Part shown: piece after piece, positions 30,863-33,204 of the stretch | Layout of the letters: each line of letters starts with the position of its first letter | Numbering within the stretch: the first letter of the stretch is position 1 | Origin: RGIG3102 sp964507095 | GTDB taxonomy: Bacteria; Bacillota; Clostridia; Oscillospirales; Ruminococcaceae | DNA: 33,204 nt | Direction: 5' to 3' | NCBI GenBank assembly: GCA_964507095.1 | Contig: CAZDOS010000017.1 | Span: 1-33,204, forward strand | Notes under the pieces: model-generated | What the model was told of the DNA's origin: nothing | The model's database searches: none | What the model saw: the letters and a program-made list of their open reading frames with translations, nothing else | Position numbers and translations under genes: made by a program

Positions 30863-32372
30863 GATCCTTTCACGGATACTTGCGTTGCTGCTGGCAGGCC
30901 AGATGACACTGGCTCCTGTTGCTGCATTCGCAAGTAGCGAAGAACCGGGGGAACCGACACAGAGCAGTGAACCGACAGATCCTGATCCTTCAGGATCCTC
31001 ATCCGATGCACCAGCTCCGTCCGGCGATCCCACTCCATCTAGTGAACCGACACCTCGGTCTTCGGGAAGTAAATATGACAACGGCGTATACCTTGGAGGA
31101 AGTGTATATATTACTGACTACCAGGTTCTCAATTACAACGGACGGCCTCTTTCTACAATAAACCCGGGTGACAAGTTCATCGTTGCGGTCACTGTATATG
31201 ATGAAAGAGTGGAGTTTAATGAATGGTTCTCGGGCAAAGAAGGACAGCTTACAGCAATGATACACCGGATCATGTCTCAGGGAGCGTTCACCATCGATTC
31301 TACAAACAGCATAAACATAAGAGTACGTGACGGAAGATACGGCGGCACACTGTACACCATCGAATTCAGGGATGTCACATACCAGGGAGGAAGCCCGGTA
31401 TTCACCTTTACGACAGCCTATGTAAGAAATCCTGCGGATAACCTTCAGGTACCGGTCCCTCAGGAGACTCTTTCCTGCACAATCCTGCAGGCGAATGACG
31501 ACATTCCGGCACCTCAGATAATTCTGAACACGGCAGATTACGGCGGCAGAGTCACAGCCGGACAGAAGTTCAACCTATACACCAGTGCTGTAAACACGTC
31601 ATCCAATGTCGACCTGAGCAATGTCACCGTCAGGATCGTTCTTCCTCAGGGGATTTCGATGGCTGACGGCAACAGTCAGGTGCTCATCGGCAATGTCGGA
31701 AAGAGAGGCACCGTAAGCCACACCTTCTCGCTTGCCGCGGATAACTCTCTCACCACTGAGACTGCTACTCTTCCGGTGACCCTCGTATACACCTACGAGG
31801 CCTTCGTGGGAGGAAAGAGGCAGCAGTTCACTTCAGAGCAGTCCCTGTCGATAACAGTATCACAGCAGATGAAGTTTGAGCTTCAGTCGGTAACTGCGCC
31901 TGAAGAGGCATATATAGGCAGCCCTTCCGAAGTACAGGTCAACCTGGTCAACAAGGGCAAGACTCCTGTATACAATGTCAGCGCTGAGGTCAGGGGCGAA
32001 GGCATCACGGCCAATGAAGTCGAGTTCCTGGGAAATGTAAATGCAGGAAACAGCACTGACACATATATCGAGTTCTTCGTCGATTCAGTCGGAACCAAAA
32101 ACGGCAAACTCATAGTTACATATGAGGATTCTTCCGGCAACGAGTACACGCTCGAGAAGGATTTCACCGTTGAAGCCTATGAGGATCACAGATGGGACGA
32201 GCCGGTCATTGATCCTGTAGGACCTGTCGAGCCGCAGAAGAACAACAGCATCATCAAATATGCCGCCATAGCCCTGGCAGCGGCGGCGATCATCGGAGCA
32301 TTCATTTTCCTTAAGAAGAGAAAGGCGAAGAAACTGGCTGAAGAGCTAGAGGATGACGATGAAGATATCTGA
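30843..32372 (+). CDS. Secreted, membrane-anchored CARDB/COG1361-like protein
   Basis: The 509-residue protein has a signal peptide (basic start, hydrophobic core 10-25, likely cleavage after AAFA at about residue 30). A Ser/Pro/Glu linker of about 45 residues contains repeated SSEPT units. Two or more beta-sandwich modules follow (about 75-455), with the CARDB-like pattern PSEVQVNLVNKGKTPVYNVSAEV near 358-380. A C-terminal transmembrane helix (about 472-490) and an acidic cytosolic tail (EELEDDDEDI) complete it. It sits between the ATPase and permease genes and overlaps both, which suggests it takes the place of a MacA-type adaptor in a Gram-positive tripartite export or signalling ABC system. 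GGGGGAAG precedes ATG at 30843. Confidence 0.85.
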   Translation: MKKSRFKILSRILALLLAGQMTLAPVAAFASSEEPGEPTQSSEPTDPDPSGSSSDAPAPSGDPTPSSEPTPRSSGSKYDNGVYLGGSVYITDYQVLNYNGRPLSTINPGDKFIVAVTVYDERVEFNEWFSGKEGQLTAMIHRIMSQGAFTIDSTNSINIRVRDGRYGGTLYTIEFRDVTYQGGSPVFTFTTAYVRNPADNLQVPVPQETLSCTILQANDDIPAPQIILNTADYGGRVTAGQKFNLYTSAVNTSSNVDLSNVTVRIVLPQGISMADGNSQVLIGNVGKRGTVSHTFSLAADNSLTTETATLPVTLVYTYEAFVGGKRQQFTSEQSLSITVSQQMKFELQSVTAPEEAYIGSPSEVQVNLVNKGKTPVYNVSAEVRGEGITANEVEFLGNVNAGNSTDTYIEFFVDSVGTKNGKLIVTYEDSSGNEYTLEKDFTVEAYEDHRWDEPVIDPVGPVEPQKNNSIIKYAAIALAAAAIIGAFIFLKKRKAKKLAEELEDDDEDI

Positions 32373-33204
32373 TCTTTTAAGGCTTTCCTTCGATAACCTG
32401 AGAAGACGCAAGGGCAGGACCATCCTCACGGTAGCCGGAGTGGTCATCGGAGCCTGTTCCATCATAATGATGGTCTCCATAGGCGTGGCTCTGGACAAGA
32501 GCTATGACGAGATGCTCAGCGGCATGGGAGACCTCACCACCATTGAGGTGTACAAGTGGGGCTCTAACGGCGAGGATGATCTCAAGCTGAATGACGCCAC
32601 CGTCGACAGCTTCAACGAGATGAAGAATGTCCTTGTGGCCACTCCTATATACAATCCGAACGTGTCGTTCTCCATCACTTCGGGCTCAAATGACAAGTAT
32701 GTGCTCGATTGGGTGAACATACAGGCGATAAGGCGAGAGGCGATGGAAGCCTACGGCTATGAGATCTTGGAAGGCCGGTTCCCGACCGGCAAAGAAAAGA
32801 CATACGTGGCTCTTGCAGGAGAGTATCTGGCATACAATTTCGTCAACTCGAGAAAGCAGTGGCCGAACAACCAGGTCCAGAGAGTCGAGGATGAGAACGG
32901 GAACTATCCTGAACCTTTCGTAGACCTTATGGGAGACAAATTCACCATCAAGGCCACGGGATGGAACGAGAACGGGCAGACCAAGACCTTTGAGGCGGAG
33001 CTGAAGTTTTCGGGCGTCCTGAAGGGAAACGGCTCACAGTACCAGACAATGTACGGAATAGTGATGCCGATAGATCAGGTCATCGCACTGGAGAAGGAAT
33101 ACAACAAACTGAACGGAATAAAGGACAATACCAGAGACAAGGACAGGACATACAGCGAGGCTCTGGTAAAGGTCACCGACATAAAATACGTTGACGACGT
33201 CGAA
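32359..33204 (+). CDS. MacB/FtsX-type ABC permease, cut by the window edge
   Basis: The visible 282 codons start MKISDLLRLSFDNLRRRKGRTIL, a cytosolic elbow followed by a transmembrane helix (about 21-43, LTVAGVVIGACSIIMMVSIG). A large extracytoplasmic MacB-PCD-like region then runs to the end of the window. The C-terminal helices expected of FtsX permeases would lie outside. ATG at 32359 has AGAGG six bases upstream; ATG at 32353 is in frame but too close to it. It overlaps the CARDB-like gene by 14 bases. With the ATPase it forms a type VII (mechanotransmission) ABC transporter. Confidence 0.88.
   Translation, partial: MKISDLLRLSFDNLRRRKGRTILTVAGVVIGACSIIMMVSIGVALDKSYDEMLSGMGDLTTIEVYKWGSNGEDDLKLNDATVDSFNEMKNVLVATPIYNPNVSFSITSGSNDKYVLDWVNIQAIRREAMEAYGYEILEGRFPTGKEKTYVALAGEYLAYNFVNSRKQWPNNQVQRVEDENGNYPEPFVDLMGDKFTIKATGWNENGQTKTFEAELKFSGVLKGNGSQYQTMYGIVMPIDQVIALEKEYNKLNGIKDNTRDKDRTYSEALVKVTDIKYVDDVE

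Noticed and set aside
1..33204. CRISPR arrays, tRNA/rRNA genes, IS elements or prophage
   Set aside because: No regularly spaced repeats, cloverleaf-like sequences, transposase motifs or phage families were seen on either strand.

Overview
The window looks like a chromosomal housekeeping segment from a low-to-mid GC anaerobic Firmicute of the class Clostridia. This rests on the strong GGAGG-type ribosome binding sites, TTGACA/TATAAT-type promoters, heavy use of AGA/AGG/GGA/ATA codons, and a family set that includes AI-2E/PerM-type permease, DegV, ECF S components, a GerW-like YtfJ and a YtfI-like DUF2953 protein. I see no rRNA, tRNA, CRISPR array, IS element or phage gene. Genus and species cannot be named from the sequence alone.

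Layout. 1-86 is the terminator zone of a gene left of the window. 87-1745 (minus) is an AI-2E family permease plus a small membrane-anchored protein. 1899-3344 (minus) is an AbgB-like M20 peptidase. 3345-4212 is gene-poor, but holds a 55-codon gene on the minus strand that has its own promoter, Shine-Dalgarno and terminator. 4213-5016 (plus) encodes a membrane-anchored exported protein; it converges on two zinc-ribbon membrane proteins (5083-6414, minus). TatD nuclease (minus) diverges from hisS-aspS (plus). 10644-14352 (minus) holds a QueT-like S component, a trmL-degV pair, a second S component and a DUF4886/SGNH-like protein. hom (plus) converges on pyk (minus).

The right half starts with a nucleoside salvage operon: a uridine-phosphorylase-like protein plus a DeoD-like purine nucleoside phosphorylase in which the usual catalytic Asp appears to be Asn. 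Next come a macro-domain protein fused to an HTH-like C-terminal domain and a VWA-domain protein. A long plus-strand operon follows: site-2 protease, scpA, scpB, ytfI-like, ytfJ, rluB, a small GNAT-like protein and a HAD phosphatase. It converges on a minus-strand operon (YdcF-like, amidohydrolase, GNAT, udk). The window ends inside a tripartite ABC system: ATPase with an acidic tail, a secreted and membrane-anchored CARDB-like protein, and a MacB/FtsX-type permease cut by the window edge.

The observations most worth a second look are the macro-HTH/VWA pair, the complete small-protein gene at 3549-3716, the DeoD active-site change, the hairpin between the Shine-Dalgarno and start of the HAD gene, and the ABC/CARDB cassette. 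Most of the rest is ordinary core metabolism.
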